Origin: Prosthecobacter debontii
Lineage (GTDB): Bacteria; Verrucomicrobiota; Verrucomicrobiia; Verrucomicrobiales; Verrucomicrobiaceae
Reading direction: 5' to 3'
DNA: 64,000 bases
Assembly: GCF_900167535.1 (NCBI RefSeq)
Contig: NZ_FUYE01000005.1
Span: forward strand, 1 to 64,000
Of this stretch, positions 1-8,279 are shown piece by piece. The translations under genes were made by a program, and so were the position numbers. The notes below the pieces were generated by a model. That model was given only the letters and a program-made list of their open reading frames with translations, did no database searches and had not been told where the DNA came from. Numbering within the stretch: the first letter of the stretch is position 1; each line of letters opens with the position of its first letter.

Positions 1-345
1 GAGCGGGCGCAGGTTGGAGAACTGGCGCAAAAGCTTCAAGAGGTAACCGGAGAGAAGGTGGAGTTGGCCTATGTGGATCAAGGTTACACAGGAGAGCAGC
101 CCGCCGAAGCTGCCCAAACAGAGGGCATCAGGCTGGAAGTGGTGAAACTTCAAGAAGCCAAGAAGGGCTTTGTGCTACTGCCCAGGCGCTGGGTGGTAGA
201 GCGCTCATTTGCTTGGTCAGCGCGGTTCCGGCGTCTGGCAAGAGACTATGAACGCTTGACGACCTCCCTGGCGGGCATCCACTGGCTGGCCTTTGCCGTG
301 CTGATGCTTAACTCCCTCTTCTCAAGAGTTCATAACACGCTCTAA
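1..345 (+). CDS. IS5-type transposase, C-terminal part (cut by window edge)
   Basis: The reading frame is open from base 1 and ends with TAA at 343-345, so this is the C-terminal part of a longer gene. The protein carries the end of a DDE transposase fold: YVDQGYTGE (the region of the second catalytic Asp) and [20 protein letters not shown], whose Glu in the ER-F-W context is the usual third acidic residue of IS5-group (IS427/IS1031-like) transposases. The terminal hydrophobic stretch ([12 protein letters not shown]) is also typical. I could not define the terminal inverted repeat, but it should lie within the roughly 40 bases after the stop. Whether the element is complete cannot be judged from this window. 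Confidence 0.85.
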   Translation, partial: ERAQVGELAQKLQEVTGEKVELAYVDQGYTGEQPAEAAQTEGIRLEVVKLQEAKKGFVLLPRRWVVERSFAWSARFRRLARDYERLTTSLAGIHWLAFAVLMLNSLFSRVHNTL

Positions 346-394
346 GGGAGAAAACCAGCAGCAGAGGGAGGCTGTATTTCATGGGGATGGGTCG

Positions 395-1000
395 CTAAAG
401 GCCGTTTGGATGTCGGTTAGTAAACCCGGCTGACGATCGTGCCGTCGAGCGCCAGCGCGGTCCTTCTCCAGTTTGAGTGCCGGAGGTGTCGAAGCGCAAG
501 CCGCAGACGGACATGAAAACATGACTGCCGGGTTTTACAAAGATCGACACATAACGTCCGGCACCGGGCATTCCATAGGTCGCAAATCCTTTTGAATTGA
601 GTGGGCGGGTGAGGAGGCCTGTGCGGTAAAGGATATGAGAGATGGAACCGGAACAGTCGAAGCCATTATCAAAGAGCTGCTGGTGCCCGCCGCCCCATTT
701 ATAAGGCTTGTCCACGATCTGATTGGCGATCATGACGAGACTGTGAATTACCGGGGGGTGGTAGTTGGTCGCTCGGGCATATCGGCCATCGAAGTTAAGC
801 AGCGGCATCTGCGAGTAATAATACATGCCCGCTCCACCGCCTGCGGCGGCCAAAGCGCCGAGGCTGCTCATTTTGAGCCAGTCACGTCGATTGAGGTTTT
901 TGACCGTACTGGCTTCCGGCGTTTCTTCCAATGCATCTGGGATGAAATCATCAGGGTCATGCATGGAGTGGAGGAATAGCTCCTTTTCTAAAAAAGCCAA
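395..1000 (-). CDS. NlpC/P60-like peptidase with Tat-type signal
   Basis: This 201-residue protein has a long N-terminal region followed by NRRDWLKMSS (residues 37-46) and an Ala/Gly-rich hydrophobic stretch, which looks like a twin-arginine signal or anchor. The mature part has the NlpC/P60 layout: YKWGGGH at 100-106, catalytic Cys116 in DCSGS, and a candidate catalytic His160 in GSHVF. The end (RHPNGL) resembles the C-termini of known family members, so the protein is probably complete. The expected role is cleavage of peptide bonds in peptidoglycan outside the cytoplasm. It starts immediately next to the stop of the gene at 1001-1897, so the two are likely co-transcribed. Family assignment is firm; substrate is inferred. 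Confidence 0.75.
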   Translation of the reverse strand: MAFLEKELFLHSMHDPDDFIPDALEETPEASTVKNLNRRDWLKMSSLGALAAAGGGAGMYYYSQMPLLNFDGRYARATNYHPPVIHSLVMIANQIVDKPYKWGGGHQQLFDNGFDCSGSISHILYRTGLLTRPLNSKGFATYGMPGAGRYVSIFVKPGSHVFMSVCGLRFDTSGTQTGEGPRWRSTARSSAGFTNRHPNGL

Positions 1001-1897
1001 TCACTTTACGGAGAGACGATAAAGAGGTGCGGGCAACTGCTCGCTGGTAAACCACAGCGTCACCGCATCGGCATCATAACAGACGGCTTCCATCTGCTTG
1101 GTCAGAGGTGGCTCGATGAGGATGGGTGGTTGTTCCAGAGATGCCTCCAGCGGGAGCTTGGGGCTCAGCGTCCACTCATAAAGATAGCTGTAGGTCGCCA
1201 CGACAAGCCGCTTGCCATCGGGTGAAAAATCAGCCGAGGTGGTCATGCTATTCATGCCCGGACGCTTGCCTTTACGGGCTCTGGCGGGGAATTCGAGATC
1301 GCAGATTTTGATCAGCGTCAGGCCCTTACCCGGACCACGCTTCGAGGGCACCTGATAGAGGGCGCAGTGACCACTTTCTTCTTTGGTGATGAGGTAGAGC
1401 TGCCGGGTTAGCGGATGCATCATCAGACATTCGGCGTTTTTCCGGCCGTCGGGATAGCTCAGGTGCCAGACTTCCGGTTCGCTACTTTCGATTTCCTTGT
1501 CGGGATCTTTAGGCAGTTCAGGCTCACGCACGCAGTAGATTTGCAGGCTGGCGCGAAACTTGAGGTTATCGCCGATGTCGCCGATGAACAGGCAGGGCCT
1601 ATCCTGATCATCGCGGCCTTCAGTCAGGTCCTCCCAGTCAAAGTTAGCCGCATGCGGCACACGCACCTTGGCCAAGGTCTGCCCCTGGCGATTGATGGCG
1701 AACAAACAGGGCTCGCCCCCAGAATCATTGTGAGTCCAAAAAACGCCGGGATAACGCAGGCTACGGGCTAGGCCGCTGCTCTCGGTGATGCGTTTATCCT
1801 TGAGGATGACGGCGTCACTGGTCCGTACTTGCAGCGTCTGCGCGGAGACGAAAGAAGCGCTGCCAAGCAAGGCGAGGAGCAGTAGCCGGGCATTCAT
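1001..1897 (-). CDS. Secreted beta-propeller-like protein of unknown function
   Basis: This 298-residue protein starts with a clear signal peptide (MNARLLLLALLGSASFVSAQ). The mature part contains motifs such as ITESSGLA, FWTHNDSGG, DWEDLTEG and FIGDIGDN. These are typical of a widespread family of predicted secreted beta-propeller proteins in which acidic loops (DW-D, GD-GDN) may bind metal. I do not recognise an experimentally characterised function. It abuts the NlpC/P60 gene (its stop codon lies at 1001-1003, directly before that gene's start) and follows the amidase gene after 9 bases, so the three probably form one envelope-related operon transcribed leftward. Confidence 0.6.
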   Translation of the reverse strand: MNARLLLLALLGSASFVSAQTLQVRTSDAVILKDKRITESSGLARSLRYPGVFWTHNDSGGEPCLFAINRQGQTLAKVRVPHAANFDWEDLTEGRDDQDRPCLFIGDIGDNLKFRASLQIYCVREPELPKDPDKEIESSEPEVWHLSYPDGRKNAECLMMHPLTRQLYLITKEESGHCALYQVPSKRGPGKGLTLIKICDLEFPARARKGKRPGMNSMTTSADFSPDGKRLVVATYSYLYEWTLSPKLPLEASLEQPPILIEPPLTKQMEAVCYDADAVTLWFTSEQLPAPLYRLSVK

Positions 1898-1906
1898 AAC
1901 CGAAGA

Positions 1907-2653
1907 TCAACCCAAGGTTCTGGCAGGACCTGGAATGAGGCGACTGTAGTGGAGATTCACCCGGCGCAAGAACCATTGCCAGGTCGGCCCTGGACGGCCA
2001 CGATCCAGCAGAAAGTGGGGGCAGTCCTTGTGGGGATCTTTGATGTAAGGGCTGATGCGCGGCCAGTGATAGTGCGGCACCACATGATCCAGCGGAATGC
2101 CGTAGGTATACATCAGATAGGCTGCCAGCCGGGCGGTCTTATCGATGGTTAGCGCAATGTCATTGCCCCGGTGCTCACACATCTCGATGCCGATGCTGTA
2201 GTTATTTCCAGGGCCGTCAAAGTCAGCATGCTCGCCTTGTTCACGGCAGGGCAGGTGCTGGATGGCCACATTGGATTGCACCGTGAAGTGCCAGGTCAGG
2301 AAACCGATGCGATTGCCGCCGGGTCGCTTGGTGGCACGCAGAGCCCCCCGCTTGAGGGCCAGGGCGTGATTGTAGGCGTCACCACTGTAGTTTTGGGTGC
2401 TGTGGATGGTGATGTAGCGTGGTGTCATGGGCCGGTATTTGTAGCGGCCGACTTTACCTGGAGGGATCAGGTCTGTTTTGATACCCACCTCACGGAGCAG
2501 TTGATCAGGAGTCACACGCCCGAGAGCACGGTCATTGTAACGAGCTTCCCACATGGAGATTTTCGACCGCCCGGCGGAGGAACTACAGGCGGCGAAGATG
2601 ACGGCGGTGAGGAGGGCGAGCGGAAGAACCAGAAGGGCACTGCCTTTATTCAT
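1907..2653 (-). CDS. N-acetylmuramoyl-L-alanine amidase, lipoprotein
   Basis: The start at 2653 gives a compact lipoprotein signal ending in a lipobox at Cys23 (IFAAC); a longer frame from 2710 would put 19 unlikely residues in front. The rest is an Amidase_2 (AmpD/PGRP-like) domain. Predicted zinc ligands are His84 (ITIHST), a His near 194-208 and Cys211 in HKDCPHF, with Glu157 (IGIEM) in the usual acidic position and WHFTV at 121-125. The enzyme should cleave the bond between N-acetylmuramic acid and the peptide stem, from the inner face of an envelope membrane. It is divergent from the glycosyltransferase at 2704. Exact metal ligands are by motif only. Confidence 0.8.
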   Translation of the reverse strand: MNKGSALLVLPLALLTAVIFAACSSSAGRSKISMWEARYNDRALGRVTPDQLLREVGIKTDLIPPGKVGRYKYRPMTPRYITIHSTQNYSGDAYNHALALKRGALRATKRPGGNRIGFLTWHFTVQSNVAIQHLPCREQGEHADFDGPGNNYSIGIEMCEHRGNDIALTIDKTARLAAYLMYTYGIPLDHVVPHYHWPRISPYIKDPHKDCPHFLLDRGRPGPTWQWFLRRVNLHYSRLIPGPARTLG

Positions 2654-2703
2654 GGGGAGACTATGATACACCCTTGCAGCTTTGCGAGTCATGAGTCGAG
2701 GAG

Positions 2704-3858
2704 ATGACATTTTGTTTGAGTTTCATCGTATTCTCGGCCAGCGGTGGCCTCGTGATTCTCGTGCTGACAGCAGGCTTTGGCGATGGGCATAACACCGCCG
2801 CTTACTCCACCGCGGAGGCGTTCCGTCGCCTATGCCCGGGTGAAGATATTCAGACCTCAGATCTCATCAGTGAGGTGCAGCCTCGGATCGCCACCGTGCT
2901 GAAGAACCTTTATCAGCAAGCCATTACCCATTTTCCCAGTGGCTGGCGGCTGGTTTATCGCATGCTGGAGAAGTCGGATGTGGACCCTCAGGACAGCGCC
3001 TGGTTAGCCCCTTTGGTGCGCGGTTTGAAAGAGAAGATGGAGACGCTTCAGCCGCGTCTGATCGTGAGCACCTACCCTCTCTATGCGGCGCTGATCGATG
3101 CTTTGAAAAAGCAGCAGGTCGAGGTCCCGCCCCTGGTGACGGTGATCACAGACTCCATCAGCGTGCATCGCATCTGGATCATGCAACCAAGTGATCTCTA
3201 TTGTGTGGCCGATGACGAGACCCAGGAAGTCGTGGTTAAGCTGGGAGTGCCTGCCGAGAAGATCCGTGTGACCGGATTCCCCGTGAGCCTCCAGTTTACC
3301 GAAACCCTGCCTCCCGAGTCGTATCGCACGGGGGTTCAGCGGATTCTCTATCTGCCTTCCACCACAGGTCGGCGAGTTGCCGCCACCTTGGCTTCACTGG
3401 AGCCGCTGCTGAAGGCGGGCGTGCAATTGACCATTCCGGTGGGTAAGCACAGTTCACGTCTGTATCATGTGCTTCGCAAATTTACCGATGCACTACCAGA
3501 TGCCCCGGTTGAGATCATCGGTTGGACGACGCGGATCCCAGAACTTCTGCGCACCCACGATGTGGTGATTTGCAAAGCCGGTGGTGCCATTCTTCATGAA
3601 GTTTTGGCGGCGCGCATCCCGGCGGTGATCGATTACGTCGTGCCCGGCCAGGAGGAAGGCAATGCGGAAATGCTGCTCTCGCGTAACTGCGCGTATCGCA
3701 CGACCACGGCCAAGGAGACCGGAGAATCTGTGGCCAAGGTCCTGGCCGATGGTGGCAAGATCGGTCAGCAGATGCGGGATAACATGTTGAGCATCAGCGT
3801 GCCGGACGCTGCGATCAAGACGGCTCAGGTGGCCTTGGGAATCACGGATTCGAAGTAG
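2704..3858 (+). CDS. MGDG-synthase-like glycosyltransferase (GT28-type)
   Basis: The 384-residue protein has the N-terminal motif LTAGFGDGHNTAA, which matches the G-x-GH motif of monogalactosyldiacylglycerol synthase and UgtP-like enzymes. It continues with a helical stretch, a Rossmann-like centre (VTVITDSISVHRIW) and a C-terminal GT-B donor site with GWTTRIPELL and KAGGAILHEVLA, followed by PGQEEGN. These enzymes transfer a sugar from a nucleotide donor to diacylglycerol or a related lipid at the membrane. The annotated start precedes a short hydrophobic lead; a GTG a little downstream would start nearer the fold. Its 3' end overlaps the convergent gene by 17 bases. Lipid substrate is an inference. 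Confidence 0.75.
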   Translation: MTFCLSFIVFSASGGLVILVLTAGFGDGHNTAAYSTAEAFRRLCPGEDIQTSDLISEVQPRIATVLKNLYQQAITHFPSGWRLVYRMLEKSDVDPQDSAWLAPLVRGLKEKMETLQPRLIVSTYPLYAALIDALKKQQVEVPPLVTVITDSISVHRIWIMQPSDLYCVADDETQEVVVKLGVPAEKIRVTGFPVSLQFTETLPPESYRTGVQRILYLPSTTGRRVAATLASLEPLLKAGVQLTIPVGKHSSRLYHVLRKFTDALPDAPVEIIGWTTRIPELLRTHDVVICKAGGAILHEVLAARIPAVIDYVVPGQEEGNAEMLLSRNCAYRTTTAKETGESVAKVLADGGKIGQQMRDNMLSISVPDAAIKTAQVALGITDSK

Positions 3859-4936
3859 GTGCAGCGGGTGCTGCAGCACTAGCTGTCGTTGCAGGTAGGG
3901 CCTTCGGCGGATGCCGGTCCTTCTGCATCCATTCCTGAATCAGTGGCCAAAAGCGCTCTGTTGGCAGCGCAAAGGTGGTGACGCGGTCCACCCGAGCGAT
4001 GTTGATGCCAATGGCATGCCCCAGAAGATCTGTGACCACGCCGCCCATGTCCGAGGGATGCAGAGGCATGTCATGCTGGATCACTTCAGAAAAATTGTCG
4101 GTGCGGATGGAGATCCCGCCGTTGGCGAAGTCTTCGCCTTCCCAATTGGAGAGCACTTTGGTGCGGCTGGCCAGACGCACGTAGAGGCTCTTTTCAGTAT
4201 CGTTACGCTTGAACTTCACTTCGATTTCCTCACCCGGCTGGCGTTGGGAGATGATCTCATTGACCCGTCGATATTCCTGCACGGACTCCCCGGCCAGCTC
4301 CAGCATGATGTCGTTGGCACGCAGCCCGGCTGCGGCAGCCGGGCTGTCTTCAGCGACACCGATGATGCGCACCCCCTTGGCTTTCCCCTTCATTTGGTCA
4401 TCCATCCGCACGCCGATGGCTGCACCGAAGCCCTTGATGGCGCGACGGTTAGCACTGACGACGCCTAGTTTTACATGTTTGCCTCCGGCAGGTGACGCGA
4501 TCCACTGGCCGAAGGTCAAGCCATTGCTGGGCTGGAATTGGATGGCGGGGACGTCCCTCATCGTTACGGCTTGGCCGAGCACAAGATCACTTTTGACATC
4601 GCGCCGGATTTCCCGCACGGCGGAGTGAGGGCGGGCTGCGTAGTGCACCTGACATTCTTCCATGCGCGGCACCTCGCTGGCTTTGGTGATAAAGTAGCCG
4701 TCTGCTCCGACCCAGGTGAGAGTGGCGGCGGGCAGGCCTTTCTTATTGAAAAGCACAGCGGTGTTTTGCGCGAGCTGATCCTGGAGCGGATCAAGCGGAG
4801 CCAGGGTGGACTTGCCGTTGGTGGTCTCCTCGGGCAGTAGGGGGGCTTTGAGCTCTGCCTGACAGGGCAGGCTGATGGCGGTGGCGACCAGTAGAACTGA
4901 GGAAAGAACAGGTAGGTAAGTTTTCATCAGAGTCAT
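3842..4936 (-). CDS. HtrA-like pseudo-protease with PDZ inserted in barrel 2
   Basis: The protein (364 residues) has a signal peptide (residues 1-27) and aligns by eye to the HtrA protease encoded just upstream, but catalytic residues are lost. The His position reads TKASEV (Ser87), Asp117 is kept (KSDLVL), and the Ser loop reads PSDMGGV with Met297 where the nucleophile should be. A PDZ domain (about 172-258, with GVAEDSPAAAAGL) sits between the first strands of barrel 2 (KLGVVSANR) and the Ser-loop part, instead of at the C-terminus. Start ATG overlaps the upstream stop as ATGA, so translation is coupled to the active protease. It may act as a regulatory or substrate-presenting partner; that is inference. 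Confidence 0.75.
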   Translation of the reverse strand: MTLMKTYLPVLSSVLLVATAISLPCQAELKAPLLPEETTNGKSTLAPLDPLQDQLAQNTAVLFNKKGLPAATLTWVGADGYFITKASEVPRMEECQVHYAARPHSAVREIRRDVKSDLVLGQAVTMRDVPAIQFQPSNGLTFGQWIASPAGGKHVKLGVVSANRRAIKGFGAAIGVRMDDQMKGKAKGVRIIGVAEDSPAAAAGLRANDIMLELAGESVQEYRRVNEIISQRQPGEEIEVKFKRNDTEKSLYVRLASRTKVLSNWEGEDFANGGISIRTDNFSEVIQHDMPLHPSDMGGVVTDLLGHAIGINIARVDRVTTFALPTERFWPLIQEWMQKDRHPPKALPATTASAAAPAAPTSNP

Positions 4937-5907
4937 CCTTCGTCTTTCGGGCGTGAGCCTAGAGTTACGGACACATCGCGTTCCACACCTTTGGAGCGCA
5001 GTTTCAAATGGATCTCTTCACCCGCAGCACGCATCCGCACCGCGTGGGTGAATTGGGGTAAGCCGGTGATGGTCTCCCCATTCAGCGCGAGAATGACATC
5101 GCCATTCAGAATCCCTGCTTTTTCAGAGGGGGAGCCTGCGATCACATCAACCACTTCGATGCTGCCCTGAGCATTGGCCTCTGTGCCGACGCCTAAGTAG
5201 CCGCCGCTGCCGATGCCCCAGGTGCGAATCACCAAGCTGCCCTTCATCTCATCCCATGAGCGTAAGAAGGGGGCCATGGAGACATGCATGTTTTCATTTC
5301 GCCCTTCCCAGATCAGGCTGTGAATGCCGATGACATCTCCATTGAGATCGAACAACGGGCCCCCGGAGTCTCCACCCATGAGCACGCAATCCGTTTGCAG
5401 GGAATTGGCGGTTTGTTTGATGATGCGGCCGACGCGGAGGACCACCCCGCGTTTTTCATCGAACCCGCCGGGATGTCCAAGGGCAAAGCACCACTCTCCA
5501 GGCTGGGCTTTCAGAACATCCCGGGAGACTTTGACAAACGGCCACTTCTTTTCTGTATCATTGATCTGCATCAGGGCCGCATCGGTGGTTTTGTCTAATC
5601 CCAGAGTTGTGGCCCGCACGACAGTCCCATCTTCCAGGATGACGCGCAGTTCCCGCCCCGGCCGCTCCGCGACATGGGCCGCTGTGAGGATAAGGCCGTC
5701 CTCGCTCATGATCACACCACTGGCGGTGCCGTCGCCAGTAAAAATGGCCACCACAGCCGGACGCACCTTGGGGAGGAGGGATTGCACCTTTTCCTGGAGT
5801 TCCAGAAAGGGCTGGATGCCAGCCGGAGCCTCCGCCTGTAGTGCCTGAAAGGGCAGGTGAATCATCACCCCCAAAAGGCTCGACAGGAATGCGTTTCTCA
5901 TAATCAC
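4933..5907 (-). CDS. HtrA/DegP-like serine protease with one PDZ domain
   Basis: The 324-residue protein has an N-terminal export signal (about 1-25) and a trypsin-like domain with an intact triad: His78 (LTAAHV), Asp109 (TTDAAL) and Ser181 (GGDSGGPL). A single PDZ domain follows from about residue 235 (GYLGVG, VIAGSPSEKAGI, GDVILALNG). This is the usual layout of periplasmic quality-control proteases of family S1C. The gene is followed with an ATGA overlap by a related gene whose catalytic residues are lost, so the two products are made together. No stress promoter was recognised upstream. Substrates are unknown. Confidence 0.88.
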   Translation of the reverse strand: MIMRNAFLSSLLGVMIHLPFQALQAEAPAGIQPFLELQEKVQSLLPKVRPAVVAIFTGDGTASGVIMSEDGLILTAAHVAERPGRELRVILEDGTVVRATTLGLDKTTDAALMQINDTEKKWPFVKVSRDVLKAQPGEWCFALGHPGGFDEKRGVVLRVGRIIKQTANSLQTDCVLMGGDSGGPLFDLNGDVIGIHSLIWEGRNENMHVSMAPFLRSWDEMKGSLVIRTWGIGSGGYLGVGTEANAQGSIEVVDVIAGSPSEKAGILNGDVILALNGETITGLPQFTHAVRMRAAGEEIHLKLRSKGVERDVSVTLGSRPKDEG

Positions 5908-6060
5908 TGAAATCTAACGTGCAGGACGGAGAAAATTCTCCTAATTTCCGCAGCGAGATTCAAGCCAACTCTTCGAAAGCTATTCAAACACAGACGTAGA
6001 ATTGGCCTATCACTCGAAATACTGGAATACTCCGTAGCTTGCACTCGTCCAAGCCGATCC

Positions 6061-8241
6061 ATGAAGCGACAGCCCTCCGCCCCGCACCATCCGCCTTCTC
6101 ACCTCTCTCGATTGCGGTCCTGGGGGCGTCTTTTGCTCCTAACGCTGGCGGGCGGGGCGCTGCTTGTCATTTTAGCCTTGGCGGTGACGCTGGGTTATTA
6201 CTCTCATCTCGCCGGTCAGTATGATCTGGCGAAACTCGGTGAGATGCCTGAGCGCACCGTGGTGCTGGATGCGCAAGGCGTGCTGCTGGGCCGCATGCAT
6301 GGCGAGAACCGCATCGTCGTGCCCCTCAGTCAGGTGTCGCCCTATTTTGTGAAGGCGCTTTTGGCGCGTGAGGATTCCCGTTTTTACAAGCATGGCGGGA
6401 TTGATTACATCGGTGTCGCACGTGCGATGCTGCGCAATCTCAAGGATGGCCGGGTGGTGCAGGGCGCCAGCACAATCACCATGCAGCTCGCCCGCAACAG
6501 TTATCCCGACCTCAATGACCGGAGCTTTCACCGGAAGTTGGTGGAGATGATGTTAGCTCGCCGGATCGAAGGCTATTGCTCGAAGGAGCAGATCCTCGAG
6601 CACTATGTGAACCGCATTTTCTTCGGCACCAACCTCTATGGCATTCAGCGGGCCAGTCAGGTGTATTTCGGCAAGCACGCCAGTCAGCTTAGCCTGAGTG
6701 AAGCCGCCATGATCGCGGGCATCATCCGCAGTCCGGTGCGGTTTTCGCCTTTCCGCAACTTCGATGGAGCGCTCAAAGAACGGGACGATGTGTTGCAACG
6801 GATGATCCAAACAAAGATGATCTCGCCGGAGGAAGAACTGGCGGCTCGATATGCCGATATCGCCCTGCATGCTCAGCCCGCATTTCAGAGCCAAGGTGGC
6901 TATGCTCTGGATGCCGTGCGGCGTGATCTGGATAAGATTCTAGAAGACCACGACATTGAGGACGGGGGGCTGATCGTTTACACGACCCTCAGTCAGGAAC
7001 TACAAACCCTGGCGGAAGAATCTGTGGAGACTCGTTTGGCTCAGGTGGAAAAACTGCCGGGGTATCAACATCCCAAGAAAGCGGTTTTTGATGCGACCTG
7101 GAATGGTACTCAAGAGGTGGCCTCGACGCCCTATTTGCAAGGTGCCCTGACCGTTCTCGACAACGAAACGGGAGGTATCCTGGCCATCGTGGGAGGGCGT
7201 GACTATCGCCAGAGCAAATACAACCGCGCCCTGCAAGGCCAGCGCCAGATCGGTTCTACGGTCAAGCCGTTCGTCTATGCCACTGCGGTCGCCAGTGGGT
7301 TCCTACCCGGAACCTACATCGATGATGCGCCTATCCAGCCCGGAGAGATCGAAGGTGCGGGTTCAGGTTGGTCGCCGCAAAACAGCGATGGCAAGTTCAC
7401 CGGTCAGCAGACTTTGACCACCGGCTTGGTGCAGAGCCGTAACACCATGACCATCCGTGTCGGTAACTATGCGGGATTGGATCGGGTGCTGCATGTGCTG
7501 GCAGACGCAGGCATCGGCGGGAGTGCGGAGCGGACACCCCAGGTGTTCATCGGAAATCTCGGCGGCACTCCGCGAGATCTCACCAGTGCCTTCAGCATTT
7601 TCCCCAACGATGGCATCCGGCGTCGGCCTTTCCTCATCGACAAAGTGACGGATAAGGCGGGCAATATTCTCTACAGCACCAGCATCCTGGAAGCCGAGGT
7701 GGTGAGCCCCGGTGTCGCCTCGGTCATGCGCCGCATTTTGGGTGAGGTGATGAATCGTGGCACGGGCGCGACGGTGCGTAGCGAGCATAAGTTCAAAGAA
7801 CCTGCTGGAGGTAAGACCGGCACCACGAATGACTATAAGGACGCATGGTTTGCCGGTTATACAGACCGGGTCACCTGTGCCGTGTGGGTGGGATTGGATA
7901 AGCCTCAAACCATCATCGAGCAGGGTTACGGCAGTCGTTTGGCCATTCCCATCTGGGCGGATGTGGTGAAGAAAGCCGTCGCTCTCGGTTACATCCCCGC
8001 TGCCCCACGTGAAGAGCCGCCCATGGCCGCAGTGCAGCTCTGCCACCTGAGCAGCCAACTCGCCACCCCCGCCTGTCACGCCAGTGGCACTGCGTATGAA
8101 GATAAGTTGCCCTATGACGTCATCCCCCAGAATTACTGCGGAGCGCATCAGGGGGTTATCGCGGGACCCCCTCCCGGTTATGAGCGCCCCCGCGTGCGTG
8201 CCAGTGGTCTGTTTGATCGCATTCGGGGTTGGTTCCGGTAA
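6061..8241 (+). CDS. Class A penicillin-binding protein (transglycosylase/transpeptidase)
   Basis: The 726-residue protein has a short cytoplasmic tail, one membrane segment (about 24-46), a GT51 transglycosylase domain and a transpeptidase domain. Visible motifs are catalytic Glu104 in LAREDSRFYKHGG, GASTITMQLARN (136-147), the transpeptidase SxxK motif Ser399-Lys402 (GSTVKPF), the SxN motif Ser459-Asn461 (QSRNTM) and Lys585-Thr-Gly (GGKTGTTND). All catalytic residues are present. The enzyme polymerises lipid II and cross-links peptidoglycan on the periplasmic face. The C-terminal tail has three Cys residues (CHLSS, PACHAS, YCGAHQ). The gene stands alone on the plus strand between leftward genes. 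PBP1A-type is the best match, but PBP1C-like cannot be excluded. Confidence 0.9.
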   Translation: MKRQPSAPHHPPSHLSRLRSWGRLLLLTLAGGALLVILALAVTLGYYSHLAGQYDLAKLGEMPERTVVLDAQGVLLGRMHGENRIVVPLSQVSPYFVKALLAREDSRFYKHGGIDYIGVARAMLRNLKDGRVVQGASTITMQLARNSYPDLNDRSFHRKLVEMMLARRIEGYCSKEQILEHYVNRIFFGTNLYGIQRASQVYFGKHASQLSLSEAAMIAGIIRSPVRFSPFRNFDGALKERDDVLQRMIQTKMISPEEELAARYADIALHAQPAFQSQGGYALDAVRRDLDKILEDHDIEDGGLIVYTTLSQELQTLAEESVETRLAQVEKLPGYQHPKKAVFDATWNGTQEVASTPYLQGALTVLDNETGGILAIVGGRDYRQSKYNRALQGQRQIGSTVKPFVYATAVASGFLPGTYIDDAPIQPGEIEGAGSGWSPQNSDGKFTGQQTLTTGLVQSRNTMTIRVGNYAGLDRVLHVLADAGIGGSAERTPQVFIGNLGGTPRDLTSAFSIFPNDGIRRRPFLIDKVTDKAGNILYSTSILEAEVVSPGVASVMRRILGEVMNRGTGATVRSEHKFKEPAGGKTGTTNDYKDAWFAGYTDRVTCAVWVGLDKPQTIIEQGYGSRLAIPIWADVVKKAVALGYIPAAPREEPPMAAVQLCHLSSQLATPACHASGTAYEDKLPYDVIPQNYCGAHQGVIAGPPPGYERPRVRASGLFDRIRGWFR

Positions 8242-8279
8242 AAGGGAACCCGCTAGCGCTTACCTCATCACATTGGATC

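Noticed and set aside
8231..8250. GGTTCC/GGAACC hairpin at the end of the PBP gene as terminator
   Set aside because: Only six base pairs, overlapping the stop codon and without a T-run.
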